Shown: positions 7,687 through 16,650 of the stretch, one piece after another | Layout of the letters: the number at the start of each line of letters is the position of its first letter | How positions within the stretch are numbered: the stretch's first letter is position 1 | Source of the DNA: UBA5314 sp964635975 | GTDB lineage: Bacteria; Bacillota; Syntrophomonadia; Syntrophomonadales; Syntrophomonadaceae | DNA: 64,000 nucleotides | Direction of reading: 5' to 3' | Assembly: GCA_964635975.1 (NCBI GenBank) | Contig: CAZWPO010000017.1 | Span: 1 to 64,000 of the forward strand | Notes under the pieces: model-generated | What the model was told of the DNA's origin: nothing | The model's input: the letters and a program-made list of their open reading frames with translations, nothing else | Databases searched by the model: none | Translations under genes and position numbers: made by a program

Positions 7687-8691
7687 ATGAATATATTCAA
7701 GTTTTTAAATGATCAGTTATTGAAAATGCAGTGGCTCAGCGAACTGGTCCGTTCATTAGTTGAGAATGTGTTTGGACTGGATATCAATAGCCGTCTGGGA
7801 GGCAGTGTTCATTTTTTCATCTATGATATTATTAAAATATTTATCCTCTTAACGGTCCTCATCTACCTGGTGTCCTATATCCAAAGCTATTATCCCCCGG
7901 AGCGGACCCGGGCCATTTTGGGACGTTTCAAAGGTCTGCCTGGCAATAGCTTGGGTGCACTATTGGGGACTATCACTCCATTTTGTTCCTGTTCTTCTAT
8001 CCCTCTTTTTATCGGTTTTACCAGCGCAGGACTACCCCTCGGAGTAACCTTTTCCTTTCTACTTTCTTCGCCCTTTGTAGATTTGGCATCCATGATCCTC
8101 CTGGCCAGCATCTTCAACTGGAAGATAGCCATTGTCTATGTTGTGGTAGGAGTGCTGTTAGCCATAACCGGGGGAACTATTATCAGTAAGATGAGCGTGG
8201 AACAATACGTGGCACCGTTTGTTTTCCATCAACAAATTTCCGAATATGAGGAACAAACGATGACCCGCCGAGAAAGAATGGCATACGCTCGAGATCAGGT
8301 AACTGACATAGTGAAACGGATTTGGATCTATCTAGTATTGGGCGTTTTAATTGGAGCGGCAATCCACAACTGGATTCCAGAGAAATTTATTTCCGCCTTG
8401 CTCGGTCAAGACAAGTGGTATTCAGTGCTGCTCGCTACCGCCATAGGCATACCCATGTATGCCGACATTTTTGGAGCCCTGCCCATCGCTGAAGCTCTGG
8501 TACACCGAGGTGTGGGGGTAGGGACAGTACTGGCTTTCATGATGGCGGTAACTGCTATATCTCCGCCTTCATTGATAATGCTCAACCAGGTAGTTAAATC
8601 CAAACTGATGGGAATATTTATAGGGATAGTAATTGCAGGCATTATAATCATCGGCTATGTCCTTAATCTGTTCAATGCTCTTCTGGTATAA
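7687..8691 (+). CDS. DUF318/ArsP-like permease
   Basis: A 334-residue membrane protein with about eight hydrophobic segments. The family hallmark TPFCSCSSIPLFIGF (near residue 95) is intact, followed by a polar cytoplasmic loop around residues 175-205 and a second permease half. Members export methylated or trivalent organoarsenicals (ArsP) or act on unknown substrates. The start at 7687 is chosen because GGGTGAT lies just upstream; the in-frame ATG at 7675 has no ribosome binding site. A decayed copy of residues matching the second half lies at 4129-4197. With arsM nearby, export of methylated arsenic is plausible but not proven. Confidence 0.88.
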   Translation: MNIFKFLNDQLLKMQWLSELVRSLVENVFGLDINSRLGGSVHFFIYDIIKIFILLTVLIYLVSYIQSYYPPERTRAILGRFKGLPGNSLGALLGTITPFCSCSSIPLFIGFTSAGLPLGVTFSFLLSSPFVDLASMILLASIFNWKIAIVYVVVGVLLAITGGTIISKMSVEQYVAPFVFHQQISEYEEQTMTRRERMAYARDQVTDIVKRIWIYLVLGVLIGAAIHNWIPEKFISALLGQDKWYSVLLATAIGIPMYADIFGALPIAEALVHRGVGVGTVLAFMMAVTAISPPSLIMLNQVVKSKLMGIFIGIVIAGIIIIGYVLNLFNALLV

Positions 8692-8774
8692 TGGTTCGGA
8701 GGATCGATCAGCGGCAACCTATTCCGATCCAATACAGTAGCATAAGAAAAAATGAATACGCGTTGTTATTAATA

Positions 8775-8802
8775 AATAAAAAATCCTCCCGCTGGGAGGA
8801 TT
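8775..8802 (-). terminator. Rho-independent terminator of the reductase gene
   Basis: AATCCTCCC at 8782-8790 and GGGAGGATT at 8794-8802 form a 9-bp stem with a 3-nt loop. On the minus strand it is followed by a T-rich run. It stands 14 bp after the stop of the minus-strand gene at 8816. Confidence 0.9.
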
Positions 8803-8815
8803 CAGACCGTTAAAA

Positions 8816-9403
8816 TCATTTGTCTGGCAAGCCAGCTATCAGCTTGCGCACATCGCTCAACATGGCCTTTCTCTCATCATCACTGATAGTAGGAACTGAA
8901 TATAAACAGCAGAGCTGGTAACTCTGAAATCCGGAAAACCCAAAGAGCGCATTGACCAGCGATGTTTCCAGGGTCCGCAGCATGCCGCTCTTCTCGGCCA
9001 TTTCCCTGCTGGCTCCGCAGGTGGTCACCAAAAGACCGGTTTTCCCCTTCAGCAACCCCTCCGGCCCCTTATCTCCGTATTTATAAGCAAATCCCAAACT
9101 AAAGACGCGGTCCATGTACCCTTTTAGGATAGCCGGCACTGAATGCCACCACACCGGCGCCACCATTACTACCAGATCCGCCCAGCTTATATCTCCCTGC
9201 TCTGTTTTGATATCTTCTGTTATCTGCCCCGTGTGATAGCCCTGAAAGTCTTGATCGGATAGTACTGGATTCCAGTCCATAGCATACAGGTCCTTAAGTT
9301 TGACCGGCCACCCCCGTTTGCCGGCCTCTTCATCGATGACTTTTGCCAGGGCCGCGTTAAAGCTCAGCGGGTTTGGGTGAGCATACAATATAACAGTGTT
9401 CAA
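8816..9403 (-). CDS. Flavodoxin-fold NAD(P)H-dependent oxidoreductase
   Basis: A 195-residue cytoplasmic enzyme of the NQO/MdaB/KefF-like group that binds FMN or FAD and reduces quinones or similar acceptors with NAD(P)H. The N-terminus VILYAHPNPLSFNAAL is the phosphate-binding loop typical of the family. APVWWHSVPAILKGYMDRVF (about 82-101) is the second conserved block and TTCGASREM the third. It starts with TTG at 9403 after a strong AGGAGGT; no closer ATG exists. It is monocistronic with its own terminator. The physiological electron acceptor is unknown. Confidence 0.88.
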   Translation of the reverse strand: MNTVILYAHPNPLSFNAALAKVIDEEAGKRGWPVKLKDLYAMDWNPVLSDQDFQGYHTGQITEDIKTEQGDISWADLVVMVAPVWWHSVPAILKGYMDRVFSLGFAYKYGDKGPEGLLKGKTGLLVTTCGASREMAEKSGMLRTLETSLVNALFGFSGFQSYQLCCLYSVPTISDDERKAMLSDVRKLIAGLPDK

Positions 9404-9693
9404 GAAACCACCTCCTGACTATTGATCATTAAGTTAGCTTGCCCTAAATAGCGTCTAAATATTCCAGATGGTAATTGCCGGGATTTCTCGTTTTCGGGCA
9501 CTAATATGTTTGTCAATAACGGGAATGCAAATACTCTTAAGCATTGAGAGACTGGGCCGCTGTTTCAGCACACCGCTGCAACGAGACATGATACCCATTT
9601 ATGAAGCCGTATCTTTCAGCCTTATTATAGTAGGTCTGATGTAATTGTATTATAATCTTGCTAAAAGAAAACTTCAAAGCGGGGAAGCAAATA

Positions 9694-10563
9694 ATGAATA
9701 AAATATCGGGACCGGGCTGTGAAACGGATTCTTATTCGCAAGGCGCTGCCCAGGCACTTCCTGAAATTGAACGAAGCCTTATTACCAGGTTTCGAAAACC
9801 TGTCTGGGTCAAATTTATTAAGGCCATCAAAGATTTTAATCTGATTGAAAATGGCGATAAAATAGCCGTGGCTGTTTCCGGCGGCAAAGACAGCACCATA
9901 ATGGCCAAACTGTTCCAGGAATTGCATCGCCATGGTTTAAGGAATTTTGAGCTGGAGTTCATAGCTATGGATCCCGGCTATCACGAAAATGTCAGACAGC
10001 TGCTCGTGAATAATTGCCAGCACTTAAATATTCCCATTCATCTTTTTGATTCAGATATATTCAGAGTGGTGGATAAGATAGCGCAGGATTATCCCTGCTA
10101 CATGTGTGCAAAGATGCGGCGCGGTGTATTGTACAGCAAGGCTCAAGAACTGGGGTGCAATAAACTGGCCCTTGGCCACCACTTCAATGATGCAGTCGAA
10201 ACTACTCTTTTAAACCTTTTCTACGCAGGGAGCTTTAAAACCATGCTCCCCAAGCTAAAAGCCAAAAATTTCGCAGGCCTGGAAACGATCCGACCCCTTT
10301 ACTACATCGAAGAGAGATATATTGAAAAATTTAGCGAACAAAATGGCCTGTTGCCGTTAAACTGCTCCTGCATGGTAGCCGCAGAAAAAACCGCTAACAA
10401 GCGTTATGAGATCAAGGCGCTCATCCAAGATCTGAAAAAGACCTACAAGAATATTGATAAACTTATAATGCGAGCTACCCAAAATGTCCAGATGGACTGC
10501 ATCCTGGGATGGAAAAAGGACGGCAGGGAATATTCTTACCTGGATGATTACCACCGGCAATAG
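9694..10563 (+). CDS. TtcA-family tRNA 2-thiolation ATPase
   Basis: A 289-residue PP-loop ATPase. SGGKDS at residues 62-67 binds ATP for adenylation of the tRNA base. Catalytic or cluster cysteines are C135 and C138 (CYMC) and C224/C226 (NCSC), the TtcA pattern for a [4Fe-4S] cluster. LALGHHFNDAVETTLLNLFY is the conserved second block. The best-known member thiolates C32 of tRNA; other group members act on different positions, so the exact base is not certain. The ATG at 9694 follows GGGGAAG; the upstream TTG in frame (9658) lacks a site. It appears to be a single-gene unit with TATAAT about 45 bp upstream. Confidence 0.82.
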   Translation: MNKISGPGCETDSYSQGAAQALPEIERSLITRFRKPVWVKFIKAIKDFNLIENGDKIAVAVSGGKDSTIMAKLFQELHRHGLRNFELEFIAMDPGYHENVRQLLVNNCQHLNIPIHLFDSDIFRVVDKIAQDYPCYMCAKMRRGVLYSKAQELGCNKLALGHHFNDAVETTLLNLFYAGSFKTMLPKLKAKNFAGLETIRPLYYIEERYIEKFSEQNGLLPLNCSCMVAAEKTANKRYEIKALIQDLKKTYKNIDKLIMRATQNVQMDCILGWKKDGREYSYLDDYHRQ

Positions 10564-10858
10564 CTTGTGAGGCCCTGCTCTTTCCTTTGTAAACATTTCC
10601 ACAGTCACTCATGTGGGCCTCACTCAGGGGTGTCCATTTTACTAAACTGTTGATATAGAACAGGACTCCCGTAAGCGGGTGTTAGAGCGGATTTTAACCT
10701 GTTAAAAGGTCCCTTTGGATCCCTGATGATGCATCAATCTTTGGTATAATATATTTATCCATAATCTTCTTGAGTCCCAGAGCCTTCTAGTTAGATCCGA
10801 AAGGTTATTCAAAATATCATTGGTTTGCTATTTTTTTTAAAAAAAGGGGGATTTGATA

Positions 10859-12406
10859 ATGGTAAGTCATAGGATACGATATTTTGCCTGCTGCTCTTTC
10901 TTTTTACTATTTTCGTTTTTCTGTTTTAATCCTGTTCTGGCAGCTGAGGGACACATCGACCTTATTGCGCCAGGCTCTGACGCAGAATGGGAGCCGGGAT
11001 CCACCCAAACCATATCCTGGAGCCTTTCTGATGCTGATGAACTTGGCCTTAAGGTAAATATCTCTCTTTACAAGGACGGTGCCTTGAGAAGTGTTATTAA
11101 ATCCGGAGTAAGTACTGGCGAGAACGGCAGCGGCTCTTTTAGCTGGACTCTGCCGACTGGTCTGCCGTCAGGTTCCAAATATCAAGTAAAGGTCTTGTCC
11201 GCTGCCCATCCTGACATTTTTGATATGAGCAGCAATTTTACGATCGCACCGGAAGAATCTTCTCAGCAGACTGACCAGACCGTATCTTACAGCATTCTTT
11301 CGCCTGCAGCTGGTGATGTGTGGGAAAAAGGCACTGAACAATCGATCCAGTGGAACTATTCCGGAAATCCTGGTTCTCAAACCACTATCACCCTCTTTAA
11401 GGGCGGCAAAAGCAAACTTCACATTGCCAGCAAAACACCTACCGGGCAAAATGGCAGCGGGAGTTATTCGTGGACACTTCCTGCCACCCTGGCTGAAGGC
11501 AGCGATTATCAAATAAAGGTGCTGAGTCCGACCTGTCCGGATGGTGCATTCAGCGGTAATTTTACGATTAATAGCGCTACGAGTACAGCAGATGATAATG
11601 AAGCAGACAATACTGATACAGATCAAAACCAGCAGACACAGGAGAACCAGGATTCTTCTGCACAAAACGGCACCATTAGAGTGATACTAAACGGCCAGCT
11701 GATGTCTTTTGATCAGCCTCCGGTCATTATCGGTGGGAGTACCATGGTCCCGATGAGAGCTATTTTTGAAGCCCTGGGGGCATCCATAACCTGGGACGCG
11801 TCAACCCAGACGGTCAAGGCTGCCAAAGGAAACATAACCATCTCGCTCCTCATTGGAGCGCAGACCGCCATGGTGAATGGAATTGAAACGCCTCTCAGCC
11901 AGGCCGCACAGATCCTTAACGGACGCACTCTGGTTCCTTTGCGCTTTGTGGCAGAGTCTTTACAGGCTGAAGTCCTTTGGGATGGAAATGCAAGAACCAT
12001 CACGATTACTCAGGATGATACTGCTCATCCCAACGATCAGGATACATCTGACCCCTCAGCTCTATCAGGCGGGATGGAGCTTATCCATCAGTTTTTCAAC
12101 CTGGTAGACAGCGGTGATATCAGTAAGGCTTTACGCCTCCTGGATGTGGAGGCTCTGGGAGATGACAGCAGTCAGGCTATGTGGAACGACAGTCTAAGTT
12201 CAATATCCTCAGCCAGCGTTAGCAGTATTGAGGAGAGCAACAAAGCCGAATGGCCGGGAGACTTTGAGCAATATAAGGTGCTGGTATCTTTGCAGGTCAG
12301 TCCCGGCGGAAAGACCCTGTGGACTGATGGCAATAACACATTCTGGATCTCTCTAAACAGGAGCAACGGCCAGTGGAGGATATTAGAGATCGCTACCGGG
12401 GGCTAA
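10859..12406 (+). CDS. Secreted protein with two Kre9/Knh1-type repeats and a stalk (copper amine oxidase N-terminal) domain
   Basis: A 515-residue exported protein. A signal peptide covers about residues 1-29 (cleavage near VLAAEG). Two related beta-sandwich repeats follow: each has a W-x-x-G-x-x-Q-x-I-x-W opening and ends with SYSWTLP/SFSWTLP plus YQVKVLS/YQIKVLS. After an Asp/Asn/Gln-rich linker (about 240-265) comes a stalk domain (VPMRAIFEALGASITWD; LVPLRFVAESLQAEVLWD). The tail of about 115 residues is not recognised. Stalk domains in Firmicutes are surface modules, not copper enzymes. The ATG at 10859 has AAGGGGG 8 nt upstream. Confidence 0.82.
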   Translation: MVSHRIRYFACCSFFLLFSFFCFNPVLAAEGHIDLIAPGSDAEWEPGSTQTISWSLSDADELGLKVNISLYKDGALRSVIKSGVSTGENGSGSFSWTLPTGLPSGSKYQVKVLSAAHPDIFDMSSNFTIAPEESSQQTDQTVSYSILSPAAGDVWEKGTEQSIQWNYSGNPGSQTTITLFKGGKSKLHIASKTPTGQNGSGSYSWTLPATLAEGSDYQIKVLSPTCPDGAFSGNFTINSATSTADDNEADNTDTDQNQQTQENQDSSAQNGTIRVILNGQLMSFDQPPVIIGGSTMVPMRAIFEALGASITWDASTQTVKAAKGNITISLLIGAQTAMVNGIETPLSQAAQILNGRTLVPLRFVAESLQAEVLWDGNARTITITQDDTAHPNDQDTSDPSALSGGMELIHQFFNLVDSGDISKALRLLDVEALGDDSSQAMWNDSLSSISSASVSSIEESNKAEWPGDFEQYKVLVSLQVSPGGKTLWTDGNNTFWISLNRSNGQWRILEIATGG

Positions 12407-12438
12407 AATGAACCCATAATAAGCGATTGAGCAAAATC

Positions 12439-12467
12439 AAGCCGCGGTGTAAGATCGTCCGCGGCTT
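12439..12467 (+). terminator. Strong hairpin after the stalk-domain gene
   Basis: AAGCCGCGG at 12439-12447 pairs perfectly with CCGCGGCTT at 12459-12467. There is no clear T-run after it on either strand, so termination is probable but not certain. Confidence 0.55.
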
Positions 12468-12513
12468 GAAATGTTTCTGGCGCAATACAGTACGCAATCC
12501 ACATCAAAATTAT

Positions 12514-12535
12514 AGGGCAGGTTTCCACCTGCCCT
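12514..12535 (-). terminator. Hairpin after the CoA-transferase operon
   Basis: AGGGCAGGT and ACCTGCCCT form a perfect 9-bp stem with a TTCC/GGAA loop. On the minus strand it is followed by ATAATTTTG. It lies 54 bp past the last gene of the operon. Confidence 0.6.
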
Positions 12536-12588
12536 CAGGTTGTCGAAGAAGCGAGCAGACCAGCAGCCCTGCTCACCCCCGTGTATTC

Positions 12589-13941
12589 CTATACTGCAAC
12601 TGCTTTATTTGCCCTGCGCCAGATCCCCTGGCGTTCGGCTTCCCGGACCAGGTCGTCACGGAACTCCGGGTGGGCGAGATTGATTAATCCCTCCGCCCTC
12701 TGCCATACTGATTTGCCTTTCATCTCGAAGATACCGTACTCGCTTACGACAAATTGAGCCACGGAACGGGGATCGGTCACAATCGCCCCGTTCTTCAGCC
12801 TGGGAACGATTCTTGACCTCCTCTCACCATCCTGACATTCATGGCAGGATGGCAGGCAGATGATCGATTTTCCACATTTCGATTCATATCCGGCGATTAC
12901 GAAGTCCAACTGGCCGCCGGTCCCGCTGATGAGCCGGGTCCCGCTGGACTCGGAACAGACCTGGCCGTACAGGTCGACTTCAATAGCATTGTTGATGGTA
13001 ACGAGCTTTTCGTTCAGCGCTGCAGTAGACGGTCGGTTGGTGTAATTGACCGGGTATATGGCACACTGAGGATTGTCATTTATGAAATCGTAAATCCTCT
13101 GGCTTCCCAGGGCAAAAGCATAGACCATCTTACCCGGATCGATGCTCTTTTTGGAATTGGTAAGCTGACCGGCCTCAAACATGTCGATGTAGGCATCGAC
13201 CAGCATCTCGGTGTGGCAGCCCAGGTTTTTCAGGTCAGACCCAGCAATCATCTTCCCGACTGCGTTGGGCATTCCGCCTATCCCCAGCTGAATGCAGCAG
13301 TCATCGCTCATCTGCTCGATGATATACCCGGCCGCTTTTTTATCCGCCTCTGACGATTCTGTTTCCGGCAGGCAAACCAGCGGCGGGCTTTCACCTTCCA
13401 CGATATAATCCACCTGTGATATATGGACCGCTTCTTCAAACCCGCCCAGACAGCGCGGCATATTCTGGTTGACCTCTACGATTACTATTCTCGCCCGGTC
13501 GCATATGGCTTTGGAGTGGGAATTCTGCGGGCCAAAATTGAAGCACCCGTGTGCGTCCATAGGCCCGACCTGCATCATGGCTACATCAATGGGTTCTATA
13601 TGCTCCCTGACATAACGCGGGAGTTCCGAGTAGCGGATGGATGAATAAAACACATTCCTTCCCGTTCCTGCGATCTTGCGGTCCAGTCCCGATAAGTGCC
13701 AGCTATGCCATATAAACGACTCCTCATCCGGATCAACTTCTACAATTTTGGGCGGCCTGAGCGTAAGCAGGCTCCACACTTTGACATCCTCAAGCTCAGC
13801 CTTGCGCCTGGCCAATGCCTGATCAAGAGCTATAACCTGAGCATTTATCGGTCCATAATCTATCCAATCCCCGGATTTCACTACTTTAACCGCTTGTTCA
13901 GCAGATCTCAGTTTGCTTCGGTATTGGTCTATATAGTTCAT
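12589..13941 (-). CDS. Acetyl-CoA hydrolase/transferase family CoA-transferase (second paralog)
   Basis: A 450-residue class I CoA-transferase of the 4-hydroxybutyrate/butyryl-CoA:acetate type, which moves CoA between acyl groups such as acetyl and butyryl. The predicted catalytic glutamate is E245 in GCHTEML, and the C-terminal binding block is GTGGQLDF (340-347). It is a clear paralog of the adjacent 14014-15360 gene, sharing the start, KVVKSGDWxDY and the domain order. Last gene of the operon hbd-thl-acd-CoAT-CoAT, it would activate or release fatty acids by CoA exchange. Which paralog uses which acid cannot be told. The ATG at 13941 is preceded by GGGGGTGA. Confidence 0.88.
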   Translation of the reverse strand: MNYIDQYRSKLRSAEQAVKVVKSGDWIDYGPINAQVIALDQALARRKAELEDVKVWSLLTLRPPKIVEVDPDEESFIWHSWHLSGLDRKIAGTGRNVFYSSIRYSELPRYVREHIEPIDVAMMQVGPMDAHGCFNFGPQNSHSKAICDRARIVIVEVNQNMPRCLGGFEEAVHISQVDYIVEGESPPLVCLPETESSEADKKAAGYIIEQMSDDCCIQLGIGGMPNAVGKMIAGSDLKNLGCHTEMLVDAYIDMFEAGQLTNSKKSIDPGKMVYAFALGSQRIYDFINDNPQCAIYPVNYTNRPSTAALNEKLVTINNAIEVDLYGQVCSESSGTRLISGTGGQLDFVIAGYESKCGKSIICLPSCHECQDGERRSRIVPRLKNGAIVTDPRSVAQFVVSEYGIFEMKGKSVWQRAEGLINLAHPEFRDDLVREAERQGIWRRANKAVAV

Positions 13942-14013
13942 CTCTAAAACTTCACCCCCTTGACATGGCCCCCCTTATCCCCGGCCTTTATTTCAGGTAT
14001 GTTTTTACCTTCC

Positions 14014-15360
14014 CTAGGACTCTATCTTGTTGCTTCTTTTCCAGAACCCTAATTTTTCCGCATCCCGGATCAACTCATCTCGGAAACTGGGATGCGCTAT
14101 TTCGATCAGGTTTTCCGTCCGCTTCCAAACCGACTGGCACTTCATGAGCGCTTTTCCGTATTCAGTGACAATATATTGGCTCAGCTGTCGTGATACGGTG
14201 CAGGCTGCGCCGGGGGTAAGGAACGGTTTGATCTTGGACTGTAGATTGCCATCTTTGCCTTTGAACGTGGATGGCATGCACAGATAACTCTTCCCACCTG
14301 GCGAATGGTATGATCCGTACACAAAATCCCACTGCCCGCCAGTGCCGGTTATCTGCCGGGCGCCCTGCATTTCTGAAGCAACCTGGCCGTAAAAATCAGC
14401 TTCCAAACATGCATTTATTGATACCATGTTGGAGATGCGGGATATTACGCTGGGATGATTGGTATACTCGACTGTATAAGTTGCTATCTGGGGATTTTGA
14501 TGCATAAAATCATACAAGTCCTGCGTGCCCAGAGCAAAAGCGCAAACCATTTTCCCCCGGTCAAGCTCCTTTTTCTTTCCAGAGAGGCATCCCGCCTTCC
14601 ACATATCATAATAAGCATCAGCCAGCATTTCCGTATGGGCTCCCAGATCGCGGAGTCCTGCCGCAGCGATCTGTTTGCCGAGGTAGTTGGGCAAGCCTCC
14701 AATGCCCAGCTGCAGGCAGCAGCCATCGTGGAGATCCTCCAGGATATACTCCCCGATTTTCCGTTCAGCTTCTGTCGCTTCCAGCAGCGCCGGTCCTGCC
14801 ATGGGTTCGTTTTCTCCTCTGACCACAAAATCCACCTCGGATATGTGAATCTGGTTCCCGTGGCCTCCGAAGACATACGGCATCTTTTCGTTTTCCTCCA
14901 CGATCACTATTTTTGCATTCTCGCATACCGCTTCATTGTGGGAGGTGTTAATACTAAAATTGAAGTATCCAAAACGGTCCATGGGAGTTACCCTCACCAT
15001 GGCAACATCGATCTCCACGTTCCGGTTGCGGTAATAAGAAGGTACCTCATGATAAAGGAGCGGTGAATAACTGCATATTCCCTGATCGCCCAGTCTGGCG
15101 TCCCAGGCGCTGAAATGCCAGCTATCCCACTGGAAGTGTTCCATCGAAGGATCGCTAATAGGCACTTCAGGGAAAGGGGGAAGAGATATCGCACTTCTGA
15201 CATGAACCCCGAACAGTTCATCTTTTCTTTTGGCCAGGGCCTTATCCAGGGCTTTGGGCTGGGCATTAAAAAACATATAGTCCACCCAGTCTCCTGATTT
15301 GACAACCTTTACGGCCTCTTCAGGAGTCCTCAGCTTTTCTTTATACTCGCTCTCGAACAT
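14014..15360 (-). CDS. Acetyl-CoA hydrolase/transferase family CoA-transferase (first paralog)
   Basis: A 448-residue paralog of the following gene. E244 in GAHTEML is the predicted covalent-CoA glutamate and GTGGQWDF the C-terminal signature. It differs from its twin in the substrate-facing region (NFSINTSHNEAVCENAK against NFGPQNSHSKAICDRAR), so distinct acyl specificities are plausible. The start follows AGGAGGGTTATT. It lies after the acyl-CoA dehydrogenase gene with a 124-bp gap that contains no other gene. In syntrophic fatty-acid oxidisers such enzymes activate butyrate with acetyl-CoA. Confidence 0.88.
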   Translation of the reverse strand: MFESEYKEKLRTPEEAVKVVKSGDWVDYMFFNAQPKALDKALAKRKDELFGVHVRSAISLPPFPEVPISDPSMEHFQWDSWHFSAWDARLGDQGICSYSPLLYHEVPSYYRNRNVEIDVAMVRVTPMDRFGYFNFSINTSHNEAVCENAKIVIVEENEKMPYVFGGHGNQIHISEVDFVVRGENEPMAGPALLEATEAERKIGEYILEDLHDGCCLQLGIGGLPNYLGKQIAAAGLRDLGAHTEMLADAYYDMWKAGCLSGKKKELDRGKMVCAFALGTQDLYDFMHQNPQIATYTVEYTNHPSVISRISNMVSINACLEADFYGQVASEMQGARQITGTGGQWDFVYGSYHSPGGKSYLCMPSTFKGKDGNLQSKIKPFLTPGAACTVSRQLSQYIVTEYGKALMKCQSVWKRTENLIEIAHPSFRDELIRDAEKLGFWKRSNKIES

Positions 15361-15484
15361 AATAACCCTCCTATCATATTATTATCTCTATAGGAGCCGC
15401 GGGCGGGCAGCGCTCTCGCACTTCTCCTGAAACGATGCCGGGAGCCTGGAGATGCTGCCTTAACCCGGACTGATTATTGCTCCA

Positions 15485-16624
15485 TTAATCTCTAAGGATA
15501 TCGCCGGCTATGACCAGCTTCTGTACCTGGGCCGTGCCTTCAAAAATCTGGAATATCTTGGCGTCCCGGAAATATTTCTCCACCAGATAATCTTTAGTAT
15601 AGCCGTAGCCTCCATAGACCTGGACAGCATCCAGAGCCACTTTCATGGCCGCTTCACCGCCCCAGTATTTGGCCAGGGAAGCTTCCTTGGTATAGGGCAG
15701 CCCCATATCTTGATTGGTGCAGGCTTTCTGATAGAGCAGCCGGGCTGTCTCACACATCAGCGCCATGTCTGCCAGCATGAACTGTATAGCCTGGAAGGTG
15801 GCGATGGGTTTGCCGAACTGCTGGCGTTCCTTGGCATATTGGACGGCGCACTCAAACGCCCCCTGCGCCACTCCGACTCCCATAGCCCCTACCACTGCCC
15901 GGGAGATGTCCAGGGTCTTCATGGCGATCTTAAACCCGTCTCCTTCCTTCCCCAGCAGGTTTTTGGCAGGAACTCTGACATCCTCGAATATTACCTGGGT
16001 GGTATTTGAGGTCCTGATGCCCAGCTTGTTCTCCGGAGCCCCGGTAGAGATACCCGGAGTGTCCCGGTCAACCATAAAAGCGCACATGCCTTTGTAGCCC
16101 AGCTTTTTATCCAGGGTGGCAAAAACCGTATACTGCTTGGCTACTCCGCCGTTGCTGATGAATTGTTTGGTGCCGTTCAAAACATAGTCGTCGCCGTCCC
16201 TGACACAGCGGGTGGATAGTCCGGCCGCGTCAGAACCAGCGCCGGGTTCAGTCAGGCAAAAAGCGGTTATGGCGCCCTCCATCATCCTGCCGTACCACCA
16301 TTTCTTCTGCTCGTCTGTAGCGGCTATATAGACCGGATCGGGTCCTAAAAGGGTGCTGGCCGCCAGAGTGGTGCCCAGTCCGGCGTCGCCCCGACAGATT
16401 TCCTCGGCGATTATCGCCTGTCCGAGATGGTCTATTCCGGGACCGCCGTATTCAGACGGCACCCCGCATGTCATCAAACCGACTTCCTGGAGCTTGTTAA
16501 CCGCATCCCATGGGAAAATATGGTCTTCATCCCACTTCTGGCAATATGGAAGAATCTCATTATTGGCAAAGTCCCGGGCCATTTTCCTGATCATCTCATT
16601 CTCTTCAGAAATCATAAAATCCAT
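15485..16624 (-). CDS. Short-chain acyl-CoA dehydrogenase
   Basis: A 379-residue FAD enzyme, full length for the family. It oxidises acyl-CoA to 2-enoyl-CoA, passing electrons to electron-transfer flavoprotein. Signature 1 is AFCLTEPGAGSDAAGLSTR (121-139) and the C-terminal block is QVYGGYGYTKDYLVEKYFRDAKI. The predicted catalytic base is E362 in IFEGT, the position used by butyryl-CoA dehydrogenases. It lies between the thiolase and CoA-transferase genes, which supports butyryl-CoA or a similar short substrate. No Etf genes are present in the window, so its electron acceptor is encoded elsewhere. Confidence 0.93.
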   Translation of the reverse strand: MDFMISEENEMIRKMARDFANNEILPYCQKWDEDHIFPWDAVNKLQEVGLMTCGVPSEYGGPGIDHLGQAIIAEEICRGDAGLGTTLAASTLLGPDPVYIAATDEQKKWWYGRMMEGAITAFCLTEPGAGSDAAGLSTRCVRDGDDYVLNGTKQFISNGGVAKQYTVFATLDKKLGYKGMCAFMVDRDTPGISTGAPENKLGIRTSNTTQVIFEDVRVPAKNLLGKEGDGFKIAMKTLDISRAVVGAMGVGVAQGAFECAVQYAKERQQFGKPIATFQAIQFMLADMALMCETARLLYQKACTNQDMGLPYTKEASLAKYWGGEAAMKVALDAVQVYGGYGYTKDYLVEKYFRDAKIFQIFEGTAQVQKLVIAGDILRD

Positions 16625-16650
16625 TATCTATTCCCCCCATATTTTTGTAT

